From BP-191 sp035940575 (GTDB lineage: Bacteria > Actinomycetota > Actinomycetes > BP-191): a DNA stretch of 64,000 nucleotides. Each line of letters starts with the position of its first letter. Position 1 is the stretch's first letter. The translations under genes were made by a program, and so were the position numbers. The DNA lies in assembly GCA_035940575.1 (NCBI GenBank), contig DASZER010000033.1, positions 28,903 to 92,902 on the forward strand. Reading direction: 5' to 3'. The notes under the pieces were generated by a model that searched no databases, was not told the DNA's origin, and saw nothing but the letters and a program-made list of their open reading frames with translations. Below, one piece after another: positions 19,182-27,171 of this stretch.

Positions 19182-20021
19182 CTACCGGCGCCGCTCGCCT
19201 TCCTCCCACGCCCGCTGGCGGAGCTGCTCGGCGTGCAGCTCGGCGCGGTTCGCCCTCGTCCGCGCCTCCCGCACGCGCCCCGTCGCCTCGGCCAGCTCCT
19301 TCTTGAGCCGGGAGACCTCCTGCTCCGCGTCGTGCAGCTCCTTCGCGCGCGCCCTCGATTCGGCGACCGCGGCGTCGAGCTCCTTGCGCCACGACGCGTC
19401 GCGCGCCGGCCTCTCGGGCGCTGCCTTCCTCGCCGGCCGCTCCGCTCGCCTCTCCGCCCGCGCGGCGGGCTCCTTCGCCGCCGTCTCGGGCTTCGCCGGC
19501 TTGGCGGGCGCGGTCTTGCGCGGGGGCGGCGGCGTCCAGTCGCCGACGTCGCCGAAGCCGAACCCCGCAGCCGCGGCCGCGCGCTCCCGGTCGAGCCGCC
19601 CCGCGCGCAGCAGCTCCGCGACGTCCGGATCGACCGTGGCCGCCTCCAGCGTCGCCGACACCGCACCCGCCTGCGCGGGCGCGCGGTCGCCGAGCACGTC
19701 CGCGACGAGCGCGGTCACGGCCGCGATCGCCTCGCGGCGCTCGTTCGTCGCCGTACGCAGCGCCGTCGCGTCGCCGCGCAACGCCTTGTCCTGCGCCGCC
19801 CGCAGCCGCTCCCCCGCCGCCAGCACCGCGGCGACCTCGTCCTGGTGCGCCCGCGCGACGACGTTGAGCGCCCACGCCGGGACCGTCGGGCGCCGCAGCC
19901 TCGCGACCGCCGCCGCCTCGTCGCGCGCGCCCTCCTTGCGCAGCCGCCGCACGATCGCGTCGCGCGCCCCCACGAACTCGTCGGGGTCGAGCCCGTAGAG
20001 CGCGTCGACCTCGTCGGTCAC
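19182..20021 (-). CDS. Coiled-coil protein of unknown function
   Basis: A 279-residue cytoplasmic protein. The N-terminal about 145 residues are helical (DALYGLDPDEFVGARDAIV, RLRRPTVPAWALNVVARA), then a Pro/Lys/Ala-rich linker (about 160-205), then a charged coiled coil to the end (ELHDAEQEVSRLKKELAE). I have seen this architecture only as a conserved actinobacterial hypothetical. GTG overlaps the stop of the VIT1-like gene (GTGA), so the two are co-translated. Confidence 0.75.
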   Translation of the reverse strand: MTDEVDALYGLDPDEFVGARDAIVRRLRKEGARDEAAAVARLRRPTVPAWALNVVARAHQDEVAAVLAAGERLRAAQDKALRGDATALRTATNERREAIAAVTALVADVLGDRAPAQAGAVSATLEAATVDPDVAELLRAGRLDRERAAAAAGFGFGDVGDWTPPPPRKTAPAKPAKPETAAKEPAARAERRAERPARKAAPERPARDASWRKELDAAVAESRARAKELHDAEQEVSRLKKELAEATGRVREARTRANRAELHAEQLRQRAWEEGERRR

Positions 20022-20737
20022 GTGACGCCCACGCCGACGAGGCTGCCGACGGCGTACGTCACCGCCGCCGCCCCGGCACCGAGCATGAGCTGGCGCGCGC
20101 CCGTGTACGCCCAGAAGCGGGCGGTCATCCTCCCGACCGCCGCCCCGATCGCGAACAGCGCGAGCCCGCTCGTCACCGCCGCCACGACGAACGGCGAGCC
20201 GACGTCGAGCACGTACGCCAGCACCGGCACGAGCGCCCCGAGCGCGAACGACACGAACGACGCGAACGCCGCCACCCACGGCGACGGCAGGTTGTCGGGG
20301 TCGATGCCCAGCTCCTCGCGCGCGTGCACCCGCCACAGCACCTCGGGGTCGCGGGCGAGCTGGCGCGCGACCTCGCGGGCCAGCGGGGCGTCGAGGCCGC
20401 GCGAGCGGTAGATGCCGGCGAGCTCCGCCTCCTCGGCCTCGGGGGCGCGTTCGAGCTCGCGGCGCTCGATCGCGATCTCGGCGTGCGCCAGCTCCGACTG
20501 CGAGCGGACGGAGTTGTACTCGCCCGTGGCCATCGAGAACGCGCCCGCGAACAGTCCCGCGAGCCCGGCCAGCAGCACGATCCGCGACGACGCGTCCGCG
20601 CCGGCCACGCCCATCACGAGCGCGAAGTTCGAGACGAGCCCGTCGGTCACGCCGAACAGCGCGGGCCGCAGCCAGCCACCGGTGATGTTGCGGTGGCGTA
20701 CGTGGTGGTCGACGCGCGTCGCGGCGGGTGCGCCCAT
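20018..20737 (-). CDS. VIT1/CCC1 family transporter
   Basis: A 239-residue membrane protein of the VIT1/CCC1 iron/manganese transporter family. It has TM1 with the family motif LFGVTDGLVSNFALVMGVAG, a second segment LAGLFAGAFSMATGEYNSVRSQ (the MATGEY metal-entry motif), a helical cytoplasmic domain rich in Glu (ELERAPEAEEAELAG) that binds metal in relatives, and three C-terminal segments. Probably exports or sequesters Fe2+ or Mn2+. Leaderless start: TAGGGT is seven bases before the ATG. Confidence 0.92.
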   Translation of the reverse strand: MGAPAATRVDHHVRHRNITGGWLRPALFGVTDGLVSNFALVMGVAGADASSRIVLLAGLAGLFAGAFSMATGEYNSVRSQSELAHAEIAIERRELERAPEAEEAELAGIYRSRGLDAPLAREVARQLARDPEVLWRVHAREELGIDPDNLPSPWVAAFASFVSFALGALVPVLAYVLDVGSPFVVAAVTSGLALFAIGAAVGRMTARFWAYTGARQLMLGAGAAAVTYAVGSLVGVGVT

Positions 20738-20744
20738 ACGGACG

Positions 20745-20750
20745 ACCCTA
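20745..20750 (-). promoter_or_regulatory. -10 hexamer of the VIT1-like gene
   Basis: TAGGGT on the minus strand, seven bases from the ATG at 20737; no UTR for a ribosome binding site would remain. Confidence 0.5.
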
Positions 20751-20775
20751 CGTCGCGGGGCGACACGCCGGGCCG

Positions 20776-22707
20776 TCAGAGCTGCTCGGAGGTCACCAGC
20801 AGCCGGAGGTGGGCGTCGGCCCAGCGCTCGGTCACGTCCGTTCCCGCGCTCGCGGCCCTGACCAGGTCCTCGACCGCCTCGGCGGCGCGCGACAGCCCCA
20901 CGCCCTGCAGGTCCCGCGCGGTGCGCCCCGCCCGCGCCCCCCAGCTCGGCGGCAGGTGGCGCCAGCCGCGGTGCAGGACGTCCGCCGTGAGCGCGAGCCC
21001 CGCGGCGACCGCGGCCGCCAGCGGGTCGGGATCCGGCGCCGCCCCGGCGCCGAGCGCCACCGCGCCGCCGCTGCCGAACGCCGGCACGACCACGCGGTCG
21101 CCGACCACGAGCGCGGTCGGCTCGACGACCAGCGCGCCGCTGCGCCGCCGGAGGTGCCCGGCGACGAACCGCGGGCCGTTCGCCAGCGCCGCCGCCGCGG
21201 CGTCGACCGCGCCCGGCGCCGCGGCCGTGTGCGGGAGGTCGAGGGCGAGCGACCCTGAGGCGGTACGCAGCTCGGCGACGAGCCGCTGCTCGCCGGCCCG
21301 CCAGCCGACGCCGGCGACCTCGGCGACGGGAACGACGCGGAGCTGCTCCGCGACCAGCCGGGGCCGCACGACCGAAGGCGGCAGCCCGGTGATCCGCGCC
21401 GCCTCCGCCTCGACGTCGTCGACGAGGATCCCCGGGGGCAACGCGCCCCACGCGCCGGCCGACGGCGTGACGCTCGTCGTGGCCAGGCGGCCCTCGGCGA
21501 AGCGCACCAGCCGGTTGGCGGCGCGGACCGCGGACTCCGTCACGACGTTCCCCGCGGCCAGCGCGGACAGCCGGGCGCCACCGGCCTTGCGGCGGGCGAG
21601 GTCGCCGGCCGTCGGCGGCTCCTCCCCCTCCTTCACCGCGACGCGCCGCCGCAGGGTCAGCACCACGCCGGCCTCGGGGTGGGCGAGGTAGACCTCCACC
21701 GTCCGCGTGCCGTCGTCGCCGGTGACGCGGGCGCCGAGCCCGGTCATCCGGAGCAGCCGCAGCGGGGTCTCCGCCGCCTCCTCCGTGCCGAGGACGTCCG
21801 AACGCAGCGAGGCACCGTTGCCCGCGACGCAACGGTGCCGCGCGACGATCTCGGCGGCCGCGAGCGCGGCCTGCTCGGCCGAGTAGCCGGCGGAGCGATC
21901 CCGGTACGCCGCGAGCTGCTCCACGAGGTCGTCGAGCGCGTCGACGGGCCAGCGCGCGTTGTGGCCGTCCAGCGCGCGTCGCGCCTGCTGCGCGAGCGTG
22001 TCGATGCCAGGGCCGAGATGGGCGACGCCGTCGGCCAGCACCTCGTCGAGCAGCGGCAACGCCGCCTCGACCCCCGTGCCGCGCGCGGCGGCCTTCGCCG
22101 GCTCCCCGCCGACCATCAGGTCGACCGACGCCAGGTCGGGCGCCTCGTCGTCCGCCGCGCGGAACGCCCAGACGGCCAGCGCCACCGCGTCGGCGCGCGT
22201 GCCCTGCGCCGCGTCGACGCGCGCGTAGCCCAGCTCGTGCGGCACGAGGAACCGCACGGCGCAGGAGGGCAGCTCGACCGTCGGCACGGGATCCTCAGCC
22301 GTCGGCCGCCGCACCCTCGCGCGGTACCCGGCGCGGTGCAGCTTGCGGGCGGTCGCCATCAGCCGCGCCCCGACGAGCGCCTCGACGTCGGCGTCGGCGA
22401 AAGCCCCGGGCGACCACGCGACGAGCTCCGCGGCCGCGCCCTGCGACGCCTGGTACGCCAGCACCGTCATCACCCGGTGCCGGCAGATCGCGGTCGTGCC
22501 GCAGCTGCACGCCGCCCGGCCCAGGGTGACCCCCGGCGGCAGCGCGACCGCGGTGCCGTCGGCGAAGTCGCCGCGGACCGTGCCCTCGGTCTCGGTCACC
22601 GTGGGCCCGAGCCCGGCGCCCACCTCCCTGACCGAACGCTTGACGATCCCCCGGTTGGCCAGCGCCGCGAGGCTCTCCTCGTCGAGCGCGAGCAGGTCGG
22701 CCCTCAC
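20776..22707 (-). CDS. SWIM zinc finger protein of MoxR/VWA system
   Basis: A 643-residue protein with a SWIM zinc finger near the N-terminus (C67-x-C69 ... C75-x-H77 in CSCGTTAICRH). SWIM domains bind zinc and in other proteins contact DNA or protein. The remaining about 560 residues are Ala-rich and helical with scattered beta segments and no family I can name. GTG overlaps the VWA stop (GTGA). It is the last gene of the five-gene operon running 30807 to 20776. Confidence 0.85.
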   Translation of the reverse strand: MRADLLALDEESLAALANRGIVKRSVREVGAGLGPTVTETEGTVRGDFADGTAVALPPGVTLGRAACSCGTTAICRHRVMTVLAYQASQGAAAELVAWSPGAFADADVEALVGARLMATARKLHRAGYRARVRRPTAEDPVPTVELPSCAVRFLVPHELGYARVDAAQGTRADAVALAVWAFRAADDEAPDLASVDLMVGGEPAKAAARGTGVEAALPLLDEVLADGVAHLGPGIDTLAQQARRALDGHNARWPVDALDDLVEQLAAYRDRSAGYSAEQAALAAAEIVARHRCVAGNGASLRSDVLGTEEAAETPLRLLRMTGLGARVTGDDGTRTVEVYLAHPEAGVVLTLRRRVAVKEGEEPPTAGDLARRKAGGARLSALAAGNVVTESAVRAANRLVRFAEGRLATTSVTPSAGAWGALPPGILVDDVEAEAARITGLPPSVVRPRLVAEQLRVVPVAEVAGVGWRAGEQRLVAELRTASGSLALDLPHTAAAPGAVDAAAAALANGPRFVAGHLRRRSGALVVEPTALVVGDRVVVPAFGSGGAVALGAGAAPDPDPLAAAVAAGLALTADVLHRGWRHLPPSWGARAGRTARDLQGVGLSRAAEAVEDLVRAASAGTDVTERWADAHLRLLVTSEQL

Positions 22708-23825
22708 CGCCCGATCCGCTCCGCGACGAAGCTCGCCAGCTCCCCTGGCGTCATCGACCCGACGTGGGCGCCGACGTTGGCGAGGCGCTGGGCGAGCTCG
22801 CGGTCGTACTGCGGGTTGGCGTCCTCGTCGAGCGCCGCGAGCCCGAGGACGTGCGTGCCCTGCTCGCACAGGCGCGCGACGGTCCGTACCAGACGGTACG
22901 GGTCGCCGCCCTCGTAGAAGTCGGTGACGAGCGCGACGATCGCGCGGCGCGGCTGCTCGATCAGCCCCGCGGCGTAGTCGACCGCCTGCGCGATGTCGGT
23001 CCCCCCGCCGAGCTGCACCCGCATCAGCAGCTCGACCGGGTCGTCGACCTCGCTGGTGAGGTCCACGACCGCGGTGTCGAACGCCACGAGGTGCGTCTTG
23101 AGGCCAGGGAGCCCCCAGAGGCAGGCCGCGGTGACGGCCGAGTGGATGACCGAGCCGGCCATCGATCCCGACTGGTCGACCACGAGGACGACCTGCCACG
23201 TCTCGAGGTGCCGCCGGGTGCGGGAGCTGAAGTGGGCGGTCTCGACCGCGAGCCGCCGCTCGTCGGGGTCGTAGTGCCTGAGGTTGTCGCGGATCGTCCT
23301 CTTGACGTCGAAGCTGCTGGCGCGCCTGAGGGTGCTCGGGCGGCGCGACCGCGGGCCGGAGAACGCCTGCCGCACCTCGACGGCCAGCTTCTCCATCAGC
23401 TCGCGCACGACCTTCTCGACCAGGGTCCTGGCCAGGCGGAGGACGTCGGGGTTCATGAGGTGCTTGGTGCGCAGCACCGCGCGCAGCAGCGCCGGGTTGG
23501 GCTCGACGCGTTCGAGGACGGTGGGGTCGGTGACGACCTCGTGGATGCCGAACCGCTCGACCGCGTCCCGCTCCAGCCGTTCGATCGTCTCCTTCGGGAA
23601 CAGCCGGTGGATGTCGTCGAGCCACTCGACGGCGGCGACGACGGACGGCCCGCCGCCGGCCTGGCGGCGGATCCCGCGCCTGTCGAGGTCGCTGTCGCGC
23701 TCGTACAGCCAGTCCAGCGCCGCGTCCCGTCCCGCCGCGCCCGGGCCGAGGGACTGCCCGTCGAGGCACGAACGTCCCGCCTCGCCGAGGACGAGCCGCC
23801 AGCGTTCGAGGTCGCGGTCAGCCAT
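22704..23825 (-). CDS. VWA domain protein, MoxR partner
   Basis: A 373-residue cytoplasmic protein without signal or membrane segment. The C-terminal half is a von Willebrand A domain with an intact MIDAS: D217-x-S219-x-S221 in VVDQSGSMAGS, the Thr in LGGGTDIAQA and the Asp in ALVTDFYEGG. The N-terminal 190 residues are helical. In MoxR pairs the VWA protein docks on the AAA+ ring and presents or remodels the substrate. ATG lies within the end of the DUF5682 gene (8-base overlap). Confidence 0.92.
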   Translation of the reverse strand: MADRDLERWRLVLGEAGRSCLDGQSLGPGAAGRDAALDWLYERDSDLDRRGIRRQAGGGPSVVAAVEWLDDIHRLFPKETIERLERDAVERFGIHEVVTDPTVLERVEPNPALLRAVLRTKHLMNPDVLRLARTLVEKVVRELMEKLAVEVRQAFSGPRSRRPSTLRRASSFDVKRTIRDNLRHYDPDERRLAVETAHFSSRTRRHLETWQVVLVVDQSGSMAGSVIHSAVTAACLWGLPGLKTHLVAFDTAVVDLTSEVDDPVELLMRVQLGGGTDIAQAVDYAAGLIEQPRRAIVALVTDFYEGGDPYRLVRTVARLCEQGTHVLGLAALDEDANPQYDRELAQRLANVGAHVGSMTPGELASFVAERIGR

Positions 23826-26091
23826 GCGGCGCCACCAGGGCCTCGCGCGCGAGCAGGTCGTCCACGCGGCCCTCGACCGCGTGCGCTCGCGCCGTCACGT
23901 GGGCGTCGACGGTCAGCCGGAGGAGCTGCGCCGCGGACCCCGCGATCCCGCGCCGGGCCAGCAGCAGCGCGGCGATCTGCTCGCGTTCGCGCGGCGGGAA
24001 CCACGAGAACGCGAGCCGCAGCGCGGGCAGCGCGACGAGGAACTCCGTGTCGTCGAACGCCTGCAGGACGTCGTCGAGCAGGTGCAGGACGTCCGGGTCG
24101 CCGCCGACGACCTGCTCGCGGCTGACCGCGAAGACGCCGGCCAGGAAGTCGCCGATCGTGTCGGGCCGCGCCGCGGCGCGTACGGCGCGCCGGACGTCCT
24201 CGACGAGGCCGTCGCGCCGCTCGTCCAGCGCCCAGAGCAGCCCGATGGCGGCGCCGCGCAGGTCCGGAGGCCGGTCGTTCACGGTGCACCGCGCCGCCAG
24301 GTCGAGGACCGTCGTCCGGTCCACGGAGAGGATCGGCTCGGCGTGGATCACCGCGTCCCGCACGGCGACCATGGCGAGCAGCCGCCCGTCGTCGGCCGGC
24401 GCCGCCCGCCCGCCGCCGCGAACGCCCTCGACCAGCCACAGGATCCGCAGCAGCGCCGCGTCGACCACGTACGCGAAGCCGGCCGAGCCCGCCGAGCCGA
24501 GCAGCCGGTCGTGCCGCCACAGCCCCAGCACGGTCAGGAGCAGCCGCCCCAGGCCGGCGATGTCGGGCAGCGTTGCGAGCACGTCCCTGATCCGGTCGAG
24601 CAGCGTCGCGGAGAGGCCGGGCAGCCCGCAGAGCGTCGCGTCGAACAGCAGCGCGGCGAGCTCGTCCGCCTCGTGCCTGACCGCGCCGAGCCGGTCGCCG
24701 AGCGCGGCTCCTGCGGCGTCCTCCAGCGTCGCGCCGTACGACCCCGCCTCGATGACCGACGCCAGCCAGGCGTCGGTGCGGGTGAGCGTCCAGCGTTCCT
24801 CCAGGACCACCCTGCCGTCGGGCGCGGGGCCCGCGTCGCGCACGACGCCGTCGACGCCGACGACGCGGAGGCGGTGCAGCACGCGGCTCGCGGCCCGGCG
24901 CGCCTCGTCGGTCAGGTCGAGGGTGACGGTGCCGTGCTCGGGGAGCCCGTGGCGCTCGAGCTCCGCCGCGACGTCGTGGACGAGCGGCGGCTGCGGCGTC
25001 GCCGGGTGCAGCCGCCCCACCTGGTCCCCCGAGAGGGCCGCGACCATCTCCACGACGACGGGGTCGGTGCCCGCGCGGAGGGGGCCCCGGCGCGACCACG
25101 GCAGGCGTTCGTCCAGGGCGTCGGTGACGAGGGCGCTGACGAGCCCGTCGAGGACGTCGATGCGGCCGGGCGCGGAGTGGCCGCGCACCCGCGCGAGCCC
25201 GAGCGAGAGCGTCGTGGCGGCGACGAGGTCCGCGGTCGAGACCGGCTGCTTACGCCGTCGCAGCCGCTCGGCGACGGCGACGACGATGCCGTCGCCCGCG
25301 GCCTCGACCCCCTCGTCCCAGACGTGCTGGTAGTAGCCGGGCGACGGCATGCCCGACTGGTAGCCGTCGAAGGCGTCGAGACGCCGGAAGCTGAACGGCA
25401 CGAGGTAGCTGCCGCCGACGGCGTCAGCCGGGAGGGCAGGCACGGCCGGCCAGGTCTTGCGGCGCTGCCTCGACCGCACGAGCGCGGGCCGGTGGAAGCC
25501 GCCCGTCACGACCAGCACGGGCTCGCCGGTGACCGCCGCCGCCGCGACCCACGACGCCATGTACTCCTCGCGCGCCTCGTCCTCGCCCGCCGGGTCGTCG
25601 CCCCTGATCAGGTCGAAGTACGCCTCGAGGCGGGCGCTCGGGTCCGGGTCCTCGTCGATCTCGAACAGGTGGTCCCAGAGCGCGTCGACGTCGTCCACGC
25701 CGAACGCCTCGCAGAGCCGCTCGACCGCGTCGGCGTGGCGGCGCTCGGCGTCGGCGTAGCGGTTCGACCTGTCGCGGAACGCCTCGTGCCAGGCCGGCAG
25801 GTCGATGAACCGCACCTCGGCGCCGTGCCGCCGGCCCTCGGTGAGCGCCACCCACTCCGGCGAGTGCTCGCAGAACGGCGTCCACGAGGCGTGGTACCTG
25901 TCGGCGTCGCGGTAGCTGGTGAACACCGCCACCGGCAGCTCGTGGCCGAGCAGCAGCTCGTCGAGGCGGTCGTTCATGTCGGCCGGGCCCTCGATCAGCA
26001 CGTGCCGCGGCTCGTGCTCGCGGATGTGGTCCCGCACGAGGCGCGCGCACGCCGGGCTGTGGTGCCGCACGCCGACGTAGGTGACGGACAT
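23818..26091 (-). CDS. DUF5682 protein with EreA/ChaN-like motifs
   Basis: A 757-residue protein matching what I know as DUF5682. The first 210 residues carry HH at 10-11 (GVRHHSP), E34 (VLIEGPAD), E75 (FCEHSPEW), R174 and M178 (REEYMASW) and H200 (VTGGFHRP). This order and spacing resemble the EreA/ChaN/TraB/TIKI hydrolase superfamily, where His, Glu and Arg form the active site. The remaining about 540 residues are helical repeats. ATG overlaps the MoxR stop by one base. Enzymatic role is an inference; substrate unknown. Confidence 0.85.
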   Translation of the reverse strand: MSVTYVGVRHHSPACARLVRDHIREHEPRHVLIEGPADMNDRLDELLLGHELPVAVFTSYRDADRYHASWTPFCEHSPEWVALTEGRRHGAEVRFIDLPAWHEAFRDRSNRYADAERRHADAVERLCEAFGVDDVDALWDHLFEIDEDPDPSARLEAYFDLIRGDDPAGEDEAREEYMASWVAAAAVTGEPVLVVTGGFHRPALVRSRQRRKTWPAVPALPADAVGGSYLVPFSFRRLDAFDGYQSGMPSPGYYQHVWDEGVEAAGDGIVVAVAERLRRRKQPVSTADLVAATTLSLGLARVRGHSAPGRIDVLDGLVSALVTDALDERLPWSRRGPLRAGTDPVVVEMVAALSGDQVGRLHPATPQPPLVHDVAAELERHGLPEHGTVTLDLTDEARRAASRVLHRLRVVGVDGVVRDAGPAPDGRVVLEERWTLTRTDAWLASVIEAGSYGATLEDAAGAALGDRLGAVRHEADELAALLFDATLCGLPGLSATLLDRIRDVLATLPDIAGLGRLLLTVLGLWRHDRLLGSAGSAGFAYVVDAALLRILWLVEGVRGGGRAAPADDGRLLAMVAVRDAVIHAEPILSVDRTTVLDLAARCTVNDRPPDLRGAAIGLLWALDERRDGLVEDVRRAVRAAARPDTIGDFLAGVFAVSREQVVGGDPDVLHLLDDVLQAFDDTEFLVALPALRLAFSWFPPREREQIAALLLARRGIAGSAAQLLRLTVDAHVTARAHAVEGRVDDLLAREALVAPHG

Positions 26092-27170
26092 CAGCCAGGG
26101 AGGCCGTGGCGCGCGGCGTGGAACGCCTTCCACGCGGCGCCCTTCTTCTTCGGCACCTGCTGCTCGAGGTAGCGCCGTACGCGGGCGAGGTCCTCGGCGT
26201 CGTCCTTGGCCGCGACCCCGGCGAGGCACTCCACGATGTCGGCGGGGGTGCCGGGGCCGCCGCGCAGGAACCAGCCCCGCAGGCCGACCGCGTGGGCCAC
26301 GGACACGGCCTCGGCCGTGCTCATCACCGACGACATCCTGTCCAACGACTCGCCGGTCTCGCTGACCCCGCTGCGCAGCTCGCGGAACGTCGTCACGAGC
26401 ACCTCGAGGACGTCCTGCCTGGGCGCGGCCTTCACGCCGGAGCGTTCGAGCAGCCGCGTCGCCTCGTCCGTCACGAGCTCCAGCTCGACCCGCGGGTCGC
26501 TGATCGGGAACACCGTCTCGAAGCTGAACCGGCGCTTGAGCGCATGGCTCATCTCGTTGACGCCGCGGTCCCTGGTGTTGGCGGTCGCGATGACGTTGAA
26601 GCCCTCCCTGGCGAACACCATGCCGCCCTCCCCCAGCTCGGGCACGGCCATCACCCGGTCGGACAGCAGCGAGAGCAGCGAGTCCTGGACCTCCAGCGGG
26701 CAGCGGGTGATCTCCTCGAAGCGGACGACCTTGCCCGCGCTCATGCCGCGCATCACCGGGGCGGGGACGAGCGACCGTTCGGAGGGGCCCTCGGACACGA
26801 GCAGCGCGTAGTTCCAGCCGTAGCGGATCTGGTCCTCGGTGGTCGCGGCGCCGCCCTGGATCGTCAGGGTCGAGTCCCCCGAGACCGCCGCCGCGAGCAG
26901 CTCGGAGAGCAGCGACTTCGCGGTGCCGGGCTCGCCGATGAGGAGCAGGCCACGGGTGGTGGCCAGCGTCACGAGCGCCCTGTCGATCAGCGACGGGTCG
27001 CCGACGAACTTGCGCTCGATCCTCGCGCGCCGGTCCCCGACGACGAACTTCTTCGCCGCCTCCAGGCTCAGCGCCCATCCCGGCGGCCGCGGCGCCGTGT
27101 CGGACGCACGCAGCCTGGCCAGCTCGTCGCCCCATCGCTGCTCGGCCGGCGGCCGCTGCACCTGCTCCAT
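26091..27170 (-). CDS. MoxR-type AAA+ ATPase
   Basis: A 359-residue AAA+ ATPase: Walker A G79-EPGTAKS-86, Walker B KVVRFEEI (147-154), sensor-1 N198 in IATANTRDRG, arginine finger in LKRRFSF (213-214). Glu-Glu after the hydrophobic strand replaces the usual DE pair. MoxR ATPases act as chaperone-like motors with VWA partners. It lies one base after the WGR-DUF4132 gene and overlaps DUF5682. Confident in family; substrate unknown. Confidence 0.93.
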   Translation of the reverse strand: MEQVQRPPAEQRWGDELARLRASDTAPRPPGWALSLEAAKKFVVGDRRARIERKFVGDPSLIDRALVTLATTRGLLLIGEPGTAKSLLSELLAAAVSGDSTLTIQGGAATTEDQIRYGWNYALLVSEGPSERSLVPAPVMRGMSAGKVVRFEEITRCPLEVQDSLLSLLSDRVMAVPELGEGGMVFAREGFNVIATANTRDRGVNEMSHALKRRFSFETVFPISDPRVELELVTDEATRLLERSGVKAAPRQDVLEVLVTTFRELRSGVSETGESLDRMSSVMSTAEAVSVAHAVGLRGWFLRGGPGTPADIVECLAGVAAKDDAEDLARVRRYLEQQVPKKKGAAWKAFHAARHGLPG

Positions 27171-27171
27171 G

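Noticed and set aside
19040..19666. Arg-rich open frame upstream of the sigma factor
   Set aside because: Out-of-frame copy of the coiled-coil gene; no plausible protein.
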